DNA of 7,257 bases, taken from contig DHWH01000022.1 in NCBI GenBank assembly GCA_002413065.1, forward strand, positions 1 through 7,257. Reading direction: 5' to 3'. The notes beneath the pieces are model-generated. The model did not search any database, was not told the DNA's origin, and saw nothing but the letters and a program-made list of their open reading frames with translations. Below are positions 1 to 7,000 of this stretch, in pieces. A program made the position numbers and the translations under genes. Origin of the DNA: Patescibacteria group bacterium UBA5187 (GTDB taxonomy: Bacteria; Patescibacteriota; Minisyncoccia; Phycocordibacterales; PALSA-1337). Within the stretch, counting starts at the first letter, position 1, and every line of letters begins with the position of its first letter.

Positions 1-27
1 CCAAGCTATTGAACCTATACGAGGTAC

Positions 28-56
28 TTGACTTTTTTTGGGTTTTACTATACAAT
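28..56 (+). promoter_or_regulatory. sigma70-type promoter of the surface-protein gene
   Basis: A TTGACT box at 28-33 is followed by a 17-base spacer and TACAAT at 51-56. Each box is one mismatch from the consensus. The predicted transcript starts near base 63, leaving an 80-base leader before the ATG at 143. The leader holds only a small 5-bp hairpin (97-112). The position matters: in-frame TTG codons at 38 and 59 lie upstream of the predicted transcript start and so cannot be the true start. Confidence 0.65.
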
Positions 57-142
57 ACTTGCATTACTGTTTAATAAGCGTACATTGTTCATTATATGGC
101 TATGTTAAGCCACTTAATGATCTGTGTAAGCATGAATGTTAT

Positions 143-1207
143 ATGAATACATCAACCAAATCACTCTATTTTGTTCTCGGCATGACATTCGTGCTTGCCT
201 TTGTCATGTTGTTCGCTTTCCCAACAGGCGCTTCAGCATGTTACGGCTACGACTGTAATGTGACATATCCTCTCAACCCATGGGGCAGTCCTATCGGGGG
301 TACTTATGGTTACAATCAGTATCAGGCTCCCATTTATTACCCTGCAACATACGCCGCTCCGCAACAGGTCGCATATCAGCAACCTACGTATTATCAGCAG
401 CCTACATATCAACAGCCGACATACTATTCTCCTCTGGCCGTTTCATGTAGTCCAAACACTACTTATATGCAGACAGGAGGTTCTGTTACCTGGAGCGCGT
501 ATGCTTCCGGCGGCAATGGTTCATACTCATACACATGGTCAGGTTCGGATGGTCTCTATGGTACCGGCCAGTCGATGTATTTCAATTACTCATATCCTGG
601 CAGCAAGTATGCTTCCGTCACTGTCTACTCGAATGGACAGTCCATCACGCAAGGTTGTAGCAGTACTGTTACGGTAGCAAGTTCTTATTACACGCCTCCG
701 GTATATCAAACTCCTGTCTATCAGACTCCCGTATATCAGCCGACCTATCAAAATTCAAATAATAATCTCGACATAGGTTGTTATGCGGATCCGGCTTCCG
801 TCGGTGTTGATCAGCCTGTCACATGGACTGTGGAAGTCGCAGGCGGCATAGCTCCGTACAGATATTCATGGACCGGTTCGGATGGTCTCACAGGTTCTAC
901 GAATTCCGTCATCAAATATTATTCAACGACAGGTTCAAAGAGTGCCATCGTTACGGTCACTTCAGGTGATGGTAGAACAGGCACACGTTCATGCAGTAAC
1001 ACGGTTACCGTTGGTTCCGGATACAGGGCACCAGTTCAGCCGACAGTACCCGCAACGACTACGGTAAACGTACAGACAAATACCGGTTTGTCAGCAGCGT
1101 CGATCTTCTCACTCGCCAATGTTCCATGGGGTTGGATCGGTATCCTCGTGATCTTAGTTCTCTTCGCCACAATATTGTATCTCTTGTTCAATAAACAGAA
1201 GATATAA
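143..1207 (+). CDS. Secreted, C-terminally anchored protein with two PKD/Ig-like domains
   Basis: This 354-residue protein is probably exposed on the cell surface; its ligand or exact role is unknown. Residues 1-32 form a signal peptide with a hydrophobic core (about 8-27) and an A-S-A cleavage site. Next comes a Tyr/Gln/Pro-rich linker with repeated YQQPT units (about 78-95). Two homologous beta-sandwich-like repeats follow (about 98-178 and 209-290), each with 'Y-x-W-x-G-S-D-G-L' and ending in 'S/N-T-V-T-V'. Each repeat has two cysteines (102/172 and 213/284) placed to form a disulfide. A second linker of PVYQT repeats (about 184-203) separates them. A C-terminal membrane helix (about 329-349) ends in a short basic tail, NKQKI. 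The ATG at 143 is chosen because it begins the signal peptide and lies after the predicted transcript start. No clear Shine-Dalgarno site precedes it. The gene stands alone between its own promoter and terminator. Similar domain repeats are common in Parcubacteria-type genomes (family knowledge). Confidence 0.85.
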   Translation: MNTSTKSLYFVLGMTFVLAFVMLFAFPTGASACYGYDCNVTYPLNPWGSPIGGTYGYNQYQAPIYYPATYAAPQQVAYQQPTYYQQPTYQQPTYYSPLAVSCSPNTTYMQTGGSVTWSAYASGGNGSYSYTWSGSDGLYGTGQSMYFNYSYPGSKYASVTVYSNGQSITQGCSSTVTVASSYYTPPVYQTPVYQTPVYQPTYQNSNNNLDIGCYADPASVGVDQPVTWTVEVAGGIAPYRYSWTGSDGLTGSTNSVIKYYSTTGSKSAIVTVTSGDGRTGTRSCSNTVTVGSGYRAPVQPTVPATTTVNVQTNTGLSAASIFSLANVPWGWIGILVILVLFATILYLLFNKQKI

Positions 1208-1276
1208 GGGTACACTTACGCAATGTTCAAGGGACAGACGGGTGCGACGCTCCAAATAAAAATGTTTATAGAAAAT

Positions 1277-1308
1277 ACAAAAGCCCCTCATTTAGAGGGG
1301 CTTTTGTT
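1277..1308 (+). terminator. Rho-independent terminator, probably bidirectional
   Basis: A perfect 13-bp stem (1277-1289 with 1295-1307) containing the GCCCCTC/GAGGGGC core closes a 5-base loop. The 3' arm ends in CTTTTGTT. It lies about 70 bases after the surface-protein stop. On the minus strand the same stem is followed by ATTTTC, so it could also stop transcripts running past thrS, about 290 bases after the thrS stop. Confidence 0.85.
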
Positions 1309-1355
1309 ATTCTGGTTTTTTCTGGTCAATAGTGCTAACGTGTTTATTAGACATT

Positions 1356-1469
1356 ATGAAGAAAATTCAAGCACCTGATTCGGGCAATTCATTTCCAGGT
1401 CCATTGCCTCGGAGTTGGTTTCAAAATCTCCTTGACGACGAAACATTGGAAGAAATTCGGTCTTTCTAG
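1356..1469 (+). CDS. Possible 37-residue small protein, status uncertain
   Basis: An ATG-to-TAG frame encodes a 37-residue peptide beginning MKKIQAPDSGNSF and ending DDETLEEIRSF. It has a Pro/Gly-rich first half and an acidic, helix-prone second half, with no signal peptide or membrane segment. I do not recognise it. Support: it is on the same strand as the terminator at 1559-1594, which otherwise ends no known forward transcript. Against: there is no Shine-Dalgarno site, only a very weak promoter candidate (TGGTCA near 1323), and the length is compatible with chance. It could instead be part of a small non-coding RNA, or a gene remnant. Confidence 0.25.
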   Translation: MKKIQAPDSGNSFPGPLPRSWFQNLLDDETLEEIRSF

Positions 1470-1558
1470 GCCGATTTGGCAAGTTCCAGGGATTGCAAGT
1501 CCATTATCGGCGGATATTTTCCGATGAGTCAATTGTTTTAACAATCCATTTCCTGTTT

Positions 1559-1594
1559 GCAGATTGATTACCCATTGGTTCAATCTGCTTTTTT
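1559..1594 (+). terminator. Forward-strand rho-independent terminator facing the end of thrS
   Basis: The 9-bp stem GCAGATTGA/TCAATCTGC (1559-1567 with 1580-1588) is topped by an inner ACC/GGT pairing and followed directly by six T residues (1589-1594). On the minus strand the stem is followed by AAACAGG, so it is not a typical terminator for thrS, whose stop is only a few bases away. It implies a forward transcript arising within 1308-1558, or a second barrier to read-through from the surface-protein gene. Confidence 0.6.
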
Positions 1595-1599
1595 ATATT

Positions 1600-3354
1600 C
1601 TATTTTCTCTCCTTGATTTCCTCGGCGAATTTCTTCAAAACCTCATCGAGATCAAGTTGTCCGATCTGTCCGTGATCGCGGCTTTCAAGAGTAACTTTGT
1701 TAGCGGCAATATCCTTGTCGCCGATGATGATGAAATACGGAATACGGTTTGTTTTGGCATTTCGAATCTTTTTGCCAAAGTTGGCATTCGATGAATCCGT
1801 GTTGGAGCGGATCATCATGTTGCGAAGTGTTTCATTAATTTTTTGTGCAGCTGGAATGTGAGCATCTGTTACAGGAATAACTTCAACTTGCATAGGCGCC
1901 AACCATAGAGGGAAATTGCCTCCATAGTGCTCGATCAGGAACCCGATGAAGCGTTCGTGTGTTCCGAGCGGAGCACGGTGAATGCAGAGCGGAGTTTTCA
2001 ACTTGCCGTCACTATCCGTGTAGGTCAGATCGAACTTTTTTGGCACTGAGAAGTCGACTTGATTGGTTGCCAAGGTGAATTCACGGCCGATGGCACTCCA
2101 GACCTGTACGTCGATCTTTGGTCCATAGAAGGCGGCTTCATTAGGGACTTCGATATACGGAATCTTGGAATCAATGAGAACTTTGCGTACCATGTCCTCG
2201 GTTTTTTTCCAGAGCTTTGGTTCATTCACATATTTCTCGCCAAGACGCTTTGGGTCATGAGTAGAAAAGCGCATAACATATTTTCCAAGACCGAAGATCT
2301 TGAAATAATGAAGATACATCTCATTGACGGCCTTGAACTCCTGGTCGAATTGTTCCTCAGTACAGTAAATGTGTGCATCATTCATTTCCAGCATTCGTAC
2401 GCGCATCAAACCGAATAATTCACCTGACTTTTCATGACGGTACACGGTTCCATATTCGGCGAGGCGCAACGGCAGATCGCGATAGCTCTTTGGTCGAGCA
2501 GCGAATACTTTGTGATGGTGAGGACAATTCATTGCCTTCAAATAATATTTTCCGCCTTCATATTCCATGGGTGGGAACATCGTTTCTTTGTAATATGGCA
2601 AATGGCCACTTTTCAAATACATGGATTCTTTTGCGAGATGGGGCGTGCGAACGCGGACATAGTTCGCTTTGAATTCGGTCTCGCGGGCGAGCTGTTCAAG
2701 CTCTTCTACTATAGCCGCACCATTGGGCAACCAGAGGGGAAGTCCAGCACCTACATCGTCGTCGAATTCGAAGATGTCCATTTCTTTGCCGATTTTGCGG
2801 TGATCGCGTTTTTCGGCTTCTTTCACCATGTTTACGTATTCATCGAGCTTCTCTTTGGTCTCGAATGCCAACCCGTAAATGCGCGTGAGCTGCTTGTTGT
2901 TCTCGTCACCGCGCCAATATGCACCGGCAATGCGGGACAGTTTGAATGAATCAGCGGGAATTTCCTTCGCAGGATTTTCCATGTGTCCGCCGCGGCAAAG
3001 ATCAGTGAAATGTGAAGCGGTGTAGAGAGTGATCTGTTCGCCTTTGACAGTGATTTCTTCAATGAGTTCGAGTTTGTAGGGATTGTCTTTGAATCGAGTG
3101 CGCGCTTCATCTGCTGTTACGGGTACGCCGGTCATTTCTTTCCAAGACGGAAGAAGGCGACGCATGCGTTTTTCGATGTCTTTGAGATCAGTTTCGGCGA
3201 TCGGTGTTCCAAATTCAAAATCGTAATAGAAACCGTTGTCGATGGCTGGACCGATGGTTGGTTTTGCATCAGGGTGCAGTTCCAAGACTGCTGCGGCCAA
3301 AAGATGGGCGAGGGTGTGGCGGAGGTGGTTTAATTTTTCTGAAGGGGGGTTCAT
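1600..3354 (-). CDS. thrS: Threonyl-tRNA synthetase lacking the N-terminal TGS domain
   Basis: This cytoplasmic class II enzyme joins threonine to tRNA-Thr using ATP. It has 584 residues against 642 in E. coli; the missing part is the TGS domain. An in-frame TAA 12 bases upstream of the ATG rules out a longer protein. The editing domain comes first, with HTLAH (H13, H17) and CRGGH (C120, H124), the site that removes mischarged serine. The catalytic core follows: MNCPHH (zinc ligand C277), motif 2 around YRHEKSGELFGLMRVR (about 305-320), NDAHIYC (H328), and motif 3 HRAPLGTHERF (H459). Residues from about 484 form the anticodon-binding domain. There the usual D-x-R-x-E-x-x-G segment reads DSSNANFG, a notable divergence. 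No Shine-Dalgarno site is visible; the 20 bases before the start are AT-rich. Expression is probably controlled by the T-box leader immediately upstream. Confidence 0.96.
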   Translation of the reverse strand: MNPPSEKLNHLRHTLAHLLAAAVLELHPDAKPTIGPAIDNGFYYDFEFGTPIAETDLKDIEKRMRRLLPSWKEMTGVPVTADEARTRFKDNPYKLELIEEITVKGEQITLYTASHFTDLCRGGHMENPAKEIPADSFKLSRIAGAYWRGDENNKQLTRIYGLAFETKEKLDEYVNMVKEAEKRDHRKIGKEMDIFEFDDDVGAGLPLWLPNGAAIVEELEQLARETEFKANYVRVRTPHLAKESMYLKSGHLPYYKETMFPPMEYEGGKYYLKAMNCPHHHKVFAARPKSYRDLPLRLAEYGTVYRHEKSGELFGLMRVRMLEMNDAHIYCTEEQFDQEFKAVNEMYLHYFKIFGLGKYVMRFSTHDPKRLGEKYVNEPKLWKKTEDMVRKVLIDSKIPYIEVPNEAAFYGPKIDVQVWSAIGREFTLATNQVDFSVPKKFDLTYTDSDGKLKTPLCIHRAPLGTHERFIGFLIEHYGGNFPLWLAPMQVEVIPVTDAHIPAAQKINETLRNMMIRSNTDSSNANFGKKIRNAKTNRIPYFIIIGDKDIAANKVTLESRDHGQIGQLDLDEVLKKFAEEIKERK

Positions 3355-3365
3355 GTTGTTTATTT

Positions 3366-3414
3366 ATAATAATAACCCGAGCACATACACAAAAAATTCG
3401 TGTACATGCCCGGG
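3366..3414 (-). terminator. Regulated terminator of the thrS T-box leader
   Basis: On the minus strand CCCGGGCATGTACAC (3414-3400) pairs over 15 bp, with three G-U pairs, with GTGTATGTGCTCGGG (3390-3376) around a 9-base loop. It is followed by TTATTATTAT, an interrupted U tract. The 5' arm overlaps the CCGGGC needed for the antiterminator, so the two folds exclude each other. It ends about 11 bases before the thrS ATG. The broken U tract leaves room for a partly translational effect. Confidence 0.75.
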
Positions 3415-3581
3415 CGGAGAAATTCTTTCTTATTCTTCGCGGTTCCACCGGGCTTCTCACATTTTCGCCTATTAGATACTGGCGTAATTTGTGAGCTCTT
3501 TATATTGAATTGGTTGAGCGGATTAGGTTCAAGTGAACGAGATAACCTGCGGTTGGTAGCCGCAGCAACTTCCGTACATAT
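3376..3581 (-). promoter_or_regulatory. T-box riboswitch, threonine-specific, controlling thrS
   Basis: The leader RNA contains the conserved T-box GGTGGAACCGCG (minus strand, 3449-3438). The antiterminator folds as GCCCGG (3453-3448) with CCGGGC (3413-3408), a 7-base bulge UGGAACC (3447-3441) to pair with the tRNA acceptor end, then GCG with CGC (3416-3414). Stem III is CUCACA/UGUGAG (3495-3456) enclosing CGCC/GGCG. Stem I (about 3581-3502) closes with AUAU/AUAU, GAA/UUC, GUUG/CAAC and GCGG/CCGC. Its 3' side has a bulge containing ACC (3514-3512), a threonine codon and so a good specifier candidate for tRNA-Thr with anticodon GGU. A second ACC lies in the loop of a competing hairpin near 3557-3551. 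In the known mechanism, uncharged tRNA-Thr stabilises the antiterminator and raises thrS expression when threonine is short. The T-box core is clear; Stem I detail is less certain. Confidence 0.9.
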
Positions 3582-3582
3582 C

Positions 3583-3610
3583 ATCATACTAGATAGGAAG
3601 GGGACGTAAA
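3583..3610 (-). promoter_or_regulatory. Candidate promoter of the thrS leader
   Basis: On the minus strand TTTACG (3610-3605) and TATGAT (3588-3583) are separated by 16 bases. The -10 box is one mismatch from consensus; the -35 box is weak. The predicted start near 3577 falls at the foot of T-box Stem I. An alternative -10, TATTAT at 3625-3620, lacks a credible -35. Confidence 0.45.
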
Positions 3611-3614
3611 GGGA

Positions 3615-3642
3615 TTGACATAATATCTGAATATCATGTAAT
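3615..3642 (+). promoter_or_regulatory. Possible forward promoter antisense to the 88-residue gene
   Basis: A perfect TTGACA at 3615-3620 and TGTAAT at 3637-3642 are separated by 16 bases. Transcription from it would begin near 3649 and run antisense through the terminator and coding region of the 88-residue gene. No forward gene lies downstream, so the match may be chance in AT-rich sequence. Confidence 0.25.
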
Positions 3643-3674
3643 AAAAAACGTAAGTCCAGGGCATGGGCTTACGT
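3641..3674 (-). terminator. Rho-independent terminator of the 88-residue gene
   Basis: On the minus strand ACGTAAGCCC (3674-3665) pairs with GGACTTACGT (3657-3648), a 10-bp stem with one G-U pair and a 7-base loop, followed by TTTTTAT. It begins 17 bases after the stop codon and separates this unit from the thrS promoter. Confidence 0.85.
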
Positions 3675-3691
3675 GCGAAAGTTGGGGTTAA

Positions 3692-3958
3692 TCAAGAAAT
3701 TGCGACCAGTTCATTGGCGAAGTGGGTTTTAAAATACTCGATAAGATCTGTGGCATCTTTTTGATAATCAGTGATAATTACCACTACGCACAGATCCATT
3801 ACGGCGATAGCCGCCCAATCATCGAGATTTGCTCTGACCCAGCCAATCATCTTTTCCGGATTTCTTTTGAGGTCGCCCAGAAACTGGGGGCGTTGTTGAG
3901 CAGACAGTCCTTTTGAAACATGCCTGGCAATGACTGCTTTTACATTACTACGATGCAT
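3692..3958 (-). CDS. 88-residue protein of unknown function
   Basis: I do not recognise this protein. It starts MHRSNVKAVIARHVSKGL, with a basic, helix-prone first third. A Trp-containing middle segment (WVRANLDDWAAIAVMDL, about 40-56) leads into a short hydrophobic strand (CVVVIITDY, about 57-65) and an amphipathic helix (about 68-80). There is no signal peptide and no clear membrane helix, so a small cytoplasmic alpha/beta protein is likely. The ATG at 3958 is supported by AAGGA ten bases upstream. The gene has its own promoter, a palindrome between the promoter boxes, and its own terminator, which argues strongly that it is expressed. It lies 116 bases after dnaE on the same strand, and no dnaE terminator is visible, so some co-transcription is possible. 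A regulator or stress-related role would be a guess. It ends in TGA. Confidence 0.8.
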   Translation of the reverse strand: MHRSNVKAVIARHVSKGLSAQQRPQFLGDLKRNPEKMIGWVRANLDDWAAIAVMDLCVVVIITDYQKDATDLIEYFKTHFANELVAIS

Positions 3959-3968
3959 TTGAAAATGT

Positions 3969-3973
3969 TCCTT
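3969..3973 (-). promoter_or_regulatory. Shine-Dalgarno site of the 88-residue gene
   Basis: AAGGA, within AAAGAAAGGAAC on the minus strand, lies 10 bases before the ATG. It fixes the start at 3958. It is the only clear Shine-Dalgarno site in the window: the surface-protein gene and thrS lack one, and the dnaE start lies outside. Confidence 0.6.
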
Positions 3974-3985
3974 TCTTTATGAATT

Positions 3986-4014
3986 AATCTAGTGCTTTGA
4001 GCACTTTATGTCAA
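3986..4014 (-). promoter_or_regulatory. Promoter with an operator-like palindrome
   Basis: On the minus strand a perfect TTGACA (4014-4009) is followed by a 17-base spacer and TAGATT (3991-3986). The spacer contains AGTGCT-CAA-AGCACT (4005-3991), a 6-bp perfect inverted repeat with a 3-base centre that touches the -10 box. A protein bound there would cover the promoter, so this is a plausible repressor site. The regulator is unknown; the downstream 88-residue protein itself is one candidate. The predicted start is near 3979. Confidence 0.65.
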
Positions 4015-4074
4015 GCCGTTGTATTCGTCTGCCACATATATAAGACTTTCTGGTAATTGATCAGCAAAGATAGA

Positions 4075-7000
4075 TTACAACTCCTTCACTCTTTCCACTG
4101 CAAAACCCTTTTCGCCATCCCGTGTATTTATTGTAGCTTTGATCGCCAGACATTTGTCGAGAGCAATGAGCGATTTGAATTCCTGGTACACGCGCGGAAA
4201 AACCACAGCCTCGGATGAACCGGAGAAGTCGGAAATGGTGATGAAGGCCATTGGTTCGTTCTTTTTTGTCTGCACGACACGTATGTTATTCACGATAGCC
4301 GCAAAAATAACTGATGCACCATCCTTATTATTTTCTTTTGCACGTTTGATATCGGTATCCTTTTTCTCGATCATCTCGCGATACCGTTCGAGAGGGTGGC
4401 CGGAAATATACAAGCCGAGCAATTCTTTTTCCCATGTAAGCTTCTCGCGCATGTCGGCAAGGGCGGCGGGATTGAGGCGAAGCGTCGGTACGCTGGAGTG
4501 GTCGGCCATCATGCCGAAGAGAGAAGTCTGGTCTGAATGATTTTTTTCGCTTTCCTTGTTGTAATCGAGCATCAAATCAACATTCGCCATGAGCACCCCG
4601 CGGTCTTCGCCGAAACAATCCATGCCCCCGACTTTGATCAGGGATTCGAGCGATTTTTTATTGAGATTGCGATCTTTGACCCGATCCAGAAAATTGGCCA
4701 GAGATGTGTACGGACCATTTTTCTTGCGCTCATCGATGATTGCCGTCGAAACTCCCTGACCGAAGTTTTTGATGGTTACGAGTCCGAAGCGGATGCGGTA
4801 AGAGGCAGGTACAGAAAGTGTGCCGTCTTCCTTCACCACCGTAAACTGGCTGAAACTTTCATTTACATCCGGCGGCAATACGGGAATTCCGATACGTTTA
4901 CATTCGGCGATCGTTTCCGCGACTTTTTCGGTTTCGCCCTGTTCCGAAGTCAGAACCGCTGACAAATAAATTGCGGGGAAATGCGCCTTCAGGTATGCGG
5001 TTATGTATGCCACGCGGCCGTATGAAACCGAGTGCGCTTTGTTGAAACCGTACGCGGCGAACGGCTCGATCCATTTCCAGATTTCTTTGGCTTTTTTCTC
5101 CGACCACTTGCTGTGCTCCATGCAGCCTTTGACGAATTTTTCCTTTTGCTTGGCCATTTCTTCCGGAATTTTCTTGCCGACCGCTTTGCGGAATTTATCC
5201 ACCTCGATCCAGCTATAGCCGGCCAACTCATGAGCCATCATGAGCAAGTCGTCCTGGTACACGAGAACACCGTATGTTTTTTTCAGGATGCGTTCAAGTG
5301 CAGGATCGAGATATTTGATCAGCTTGGAATTGTGTTTGCGCTGAATATATTCAGGGATGAATTGGATAGGGCCTGGACGATAGAGGGCGACCATGGCGTT
5401 GATGTCGTGAATGGTAGACGGCTTCAGATCTTTCAGGAATCGCGTCATGCCGTCTCCGTTCAATTGGAACAGGTCTGCAGTTTCACCGCGTGCCAGCATT
5501 TCGAATGTGGGCGCATCGTCCATCGGTATGGTATCGGGATCGATATGCGTGCCGTCGATCTTTTCGATGCGTGCGATGGCATCGGCTATGATAGTGAGGT
5601 TTTTCAGGCCAAGAAAGTCGAACTTCAAAAGCCCTGCTTCCTCGATGGAGTACATGTCATATTGGCTGATGATCTTGCCTTCGCCTTTGGGATCAAATTG
5701 CAGAGGGGTATAGTCGGTCAATTCTGTCGGTGAGACCACGACTCCGGCGGCATGCACGCCGATGTGTCTCGCACAGCCTTCGATCTTTTTTGCCATGTCG
5801 ATGATGCGATGGGTGTCTTCGTTCTCCCTGTACAATGCGCGAAGTTCGGGTACGTCCTCAAGAGCCTTCTCGATAGTCATGGGGAAGCCTTGGGATCCCA
5901 TGGGAATCAATTTTGAAATGCGATCGCCTACTTCATAGGGGAATCCCATGGCGCGCGCAACGTCGCGGACGGATCCGCGCGCCATCATTGTTCCGAATGT
6001 TCCGATCTGCGCCACTTTGTCGGCGCCGTATTTTTTGCGCACATAATCGATGACATCGTCGCGGCGATCGTCGGCATAGTCCATGTCGATATCGGGAGCC
6101 GACGGACGTTCAGGGTTCAAGAAACGTTCGAAAGGAATTTCATATTCGATCGGGTTTATATTCGTGATCCCGGCCAGATAGGTGACCATGGAACCTGACA
6201 CCGATCCTCTGATGTTGGATAGGATATTATTCTCATGCGCGAAACGGAGCATGTCCGCTACAACCAAGAAGTATGGCGCATATCCTTTATCCTTGATGAC
6301 TTTGAGTTCGTATTCCGCGCGCTTCACGATCTCTTCCGTTTTCTCGATATTCCTGCGCACGAAGCCTTCGAATACGAGATGGCGAAGTTCATCATCCGGT
6401 GTGCGCCCGCTTTCGACGATGAGTCCGGGGAATACCCATTTGCCCAGAGTCAATTCCAGATTGCAGGCATCGGCGATCTTTGCCGTGTTCTCGAGTGCTT
6501 CAGGGAGGTCGCGGAATAATTCTTCCGCGCGTTCGGGAGTGATGAATGAAAAGTCGTCTTCATCACCGTCTGATATTTTTTCCGAGGCATCGCTATGGGA
6601 GTTTACGCGCAATAATGTTTCGCGCGCGAAGCGGTCTTCCTGGTGCAGATAATACACGTCGTGCGACGCCATGATGGGAATGTTTTGACTCTTGGCGAAT
6701 TCAACCAATGTTTTCATGGTTGCCTCGTGTCCGTCGATTTCCGGGTGGCGGGTGATTTCTATAAAAAGGCGGGAAGCGGGCAAGGAAGTTCCTCCGAAAC
6801 GAACACTGTCGCCGTCTGCTGACGGCGCAGTTCCTTCTCGCTCGCCTTCGCTCGCTCCGAAAGTTGTTTCTTTAGAACTTCCTTGCCCGCTTCCCTGAAA
6901 CACCTTTTTATAAAACTCCGCGACCTCGCGAGCCTTATCCTGACTCCTGCTTTTCAGGGACTGGGCTATTTCTCCGCTGAAAGAAGGCGAGATGGCGATA

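Larger units (their letters stand above)
1208..1599. other. 392-bp convergent intergenic region
   Basis: This gap lies between the ends of two convergent genes. It holds the bidirectional terminator, a 37-codon forward ORF (1356-1469), an imperfect fold in which GCCGAT (1470-1475) can pair with ATCGGC nearby, a short ATTGTT/AACAAT palindrome near 1531-1544, and a forward-strand terminator at 1559-1594. No recognised RNA gene or insertion sequence was seen. A 64-codon reverse ORF here has no supporting signal. Confidence 0.6.

Noticed and set aside
38..142. N-terminal extension of the surface protein from the TTG at 38
   Set aside because: The TTG lies between the -35 and -10 boxes of the promoter, before the predicted transcript start, and the extension would bury the signal peptide that begins at the ATG at 143.
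230..241. Lipoprotein lipobox (A-S-A-C) at the end of the signal peptide
   Set aside because: The -3 position is Ala rather than Leu/Val/Ile, and the site fits ordinary signal peptidase cleavage better. The protein also has a C-terminal anchor.
372..430. CRISPR-like or mobile tandem repeat
   Set aside because: The short repetition encodes YQQPT units within the linker of the surface protein and has no spacer structure.
1389..1583. 64-codon reverse ORF between thrS and the surface-protein gene
   Set aside because: It has no ribosome site, no promoter and no recognisable features, and it overlaps the forward terminator and possible forward small gene.
2025..3110. Several open frames overlapping thrS on both strands
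   Set aside because: thrS is unambiguous along its full length; the others are shadows without family features or start signals.
3991..4005. CIRCE (HrcA) operator
   Set aside because: The half-sites AGTGCT and AGCACT are in the reverse arrangement with a 3-base centre. CIRCE has TTAGCACTC, a 9-base spacer, then GAGTGCTAA.
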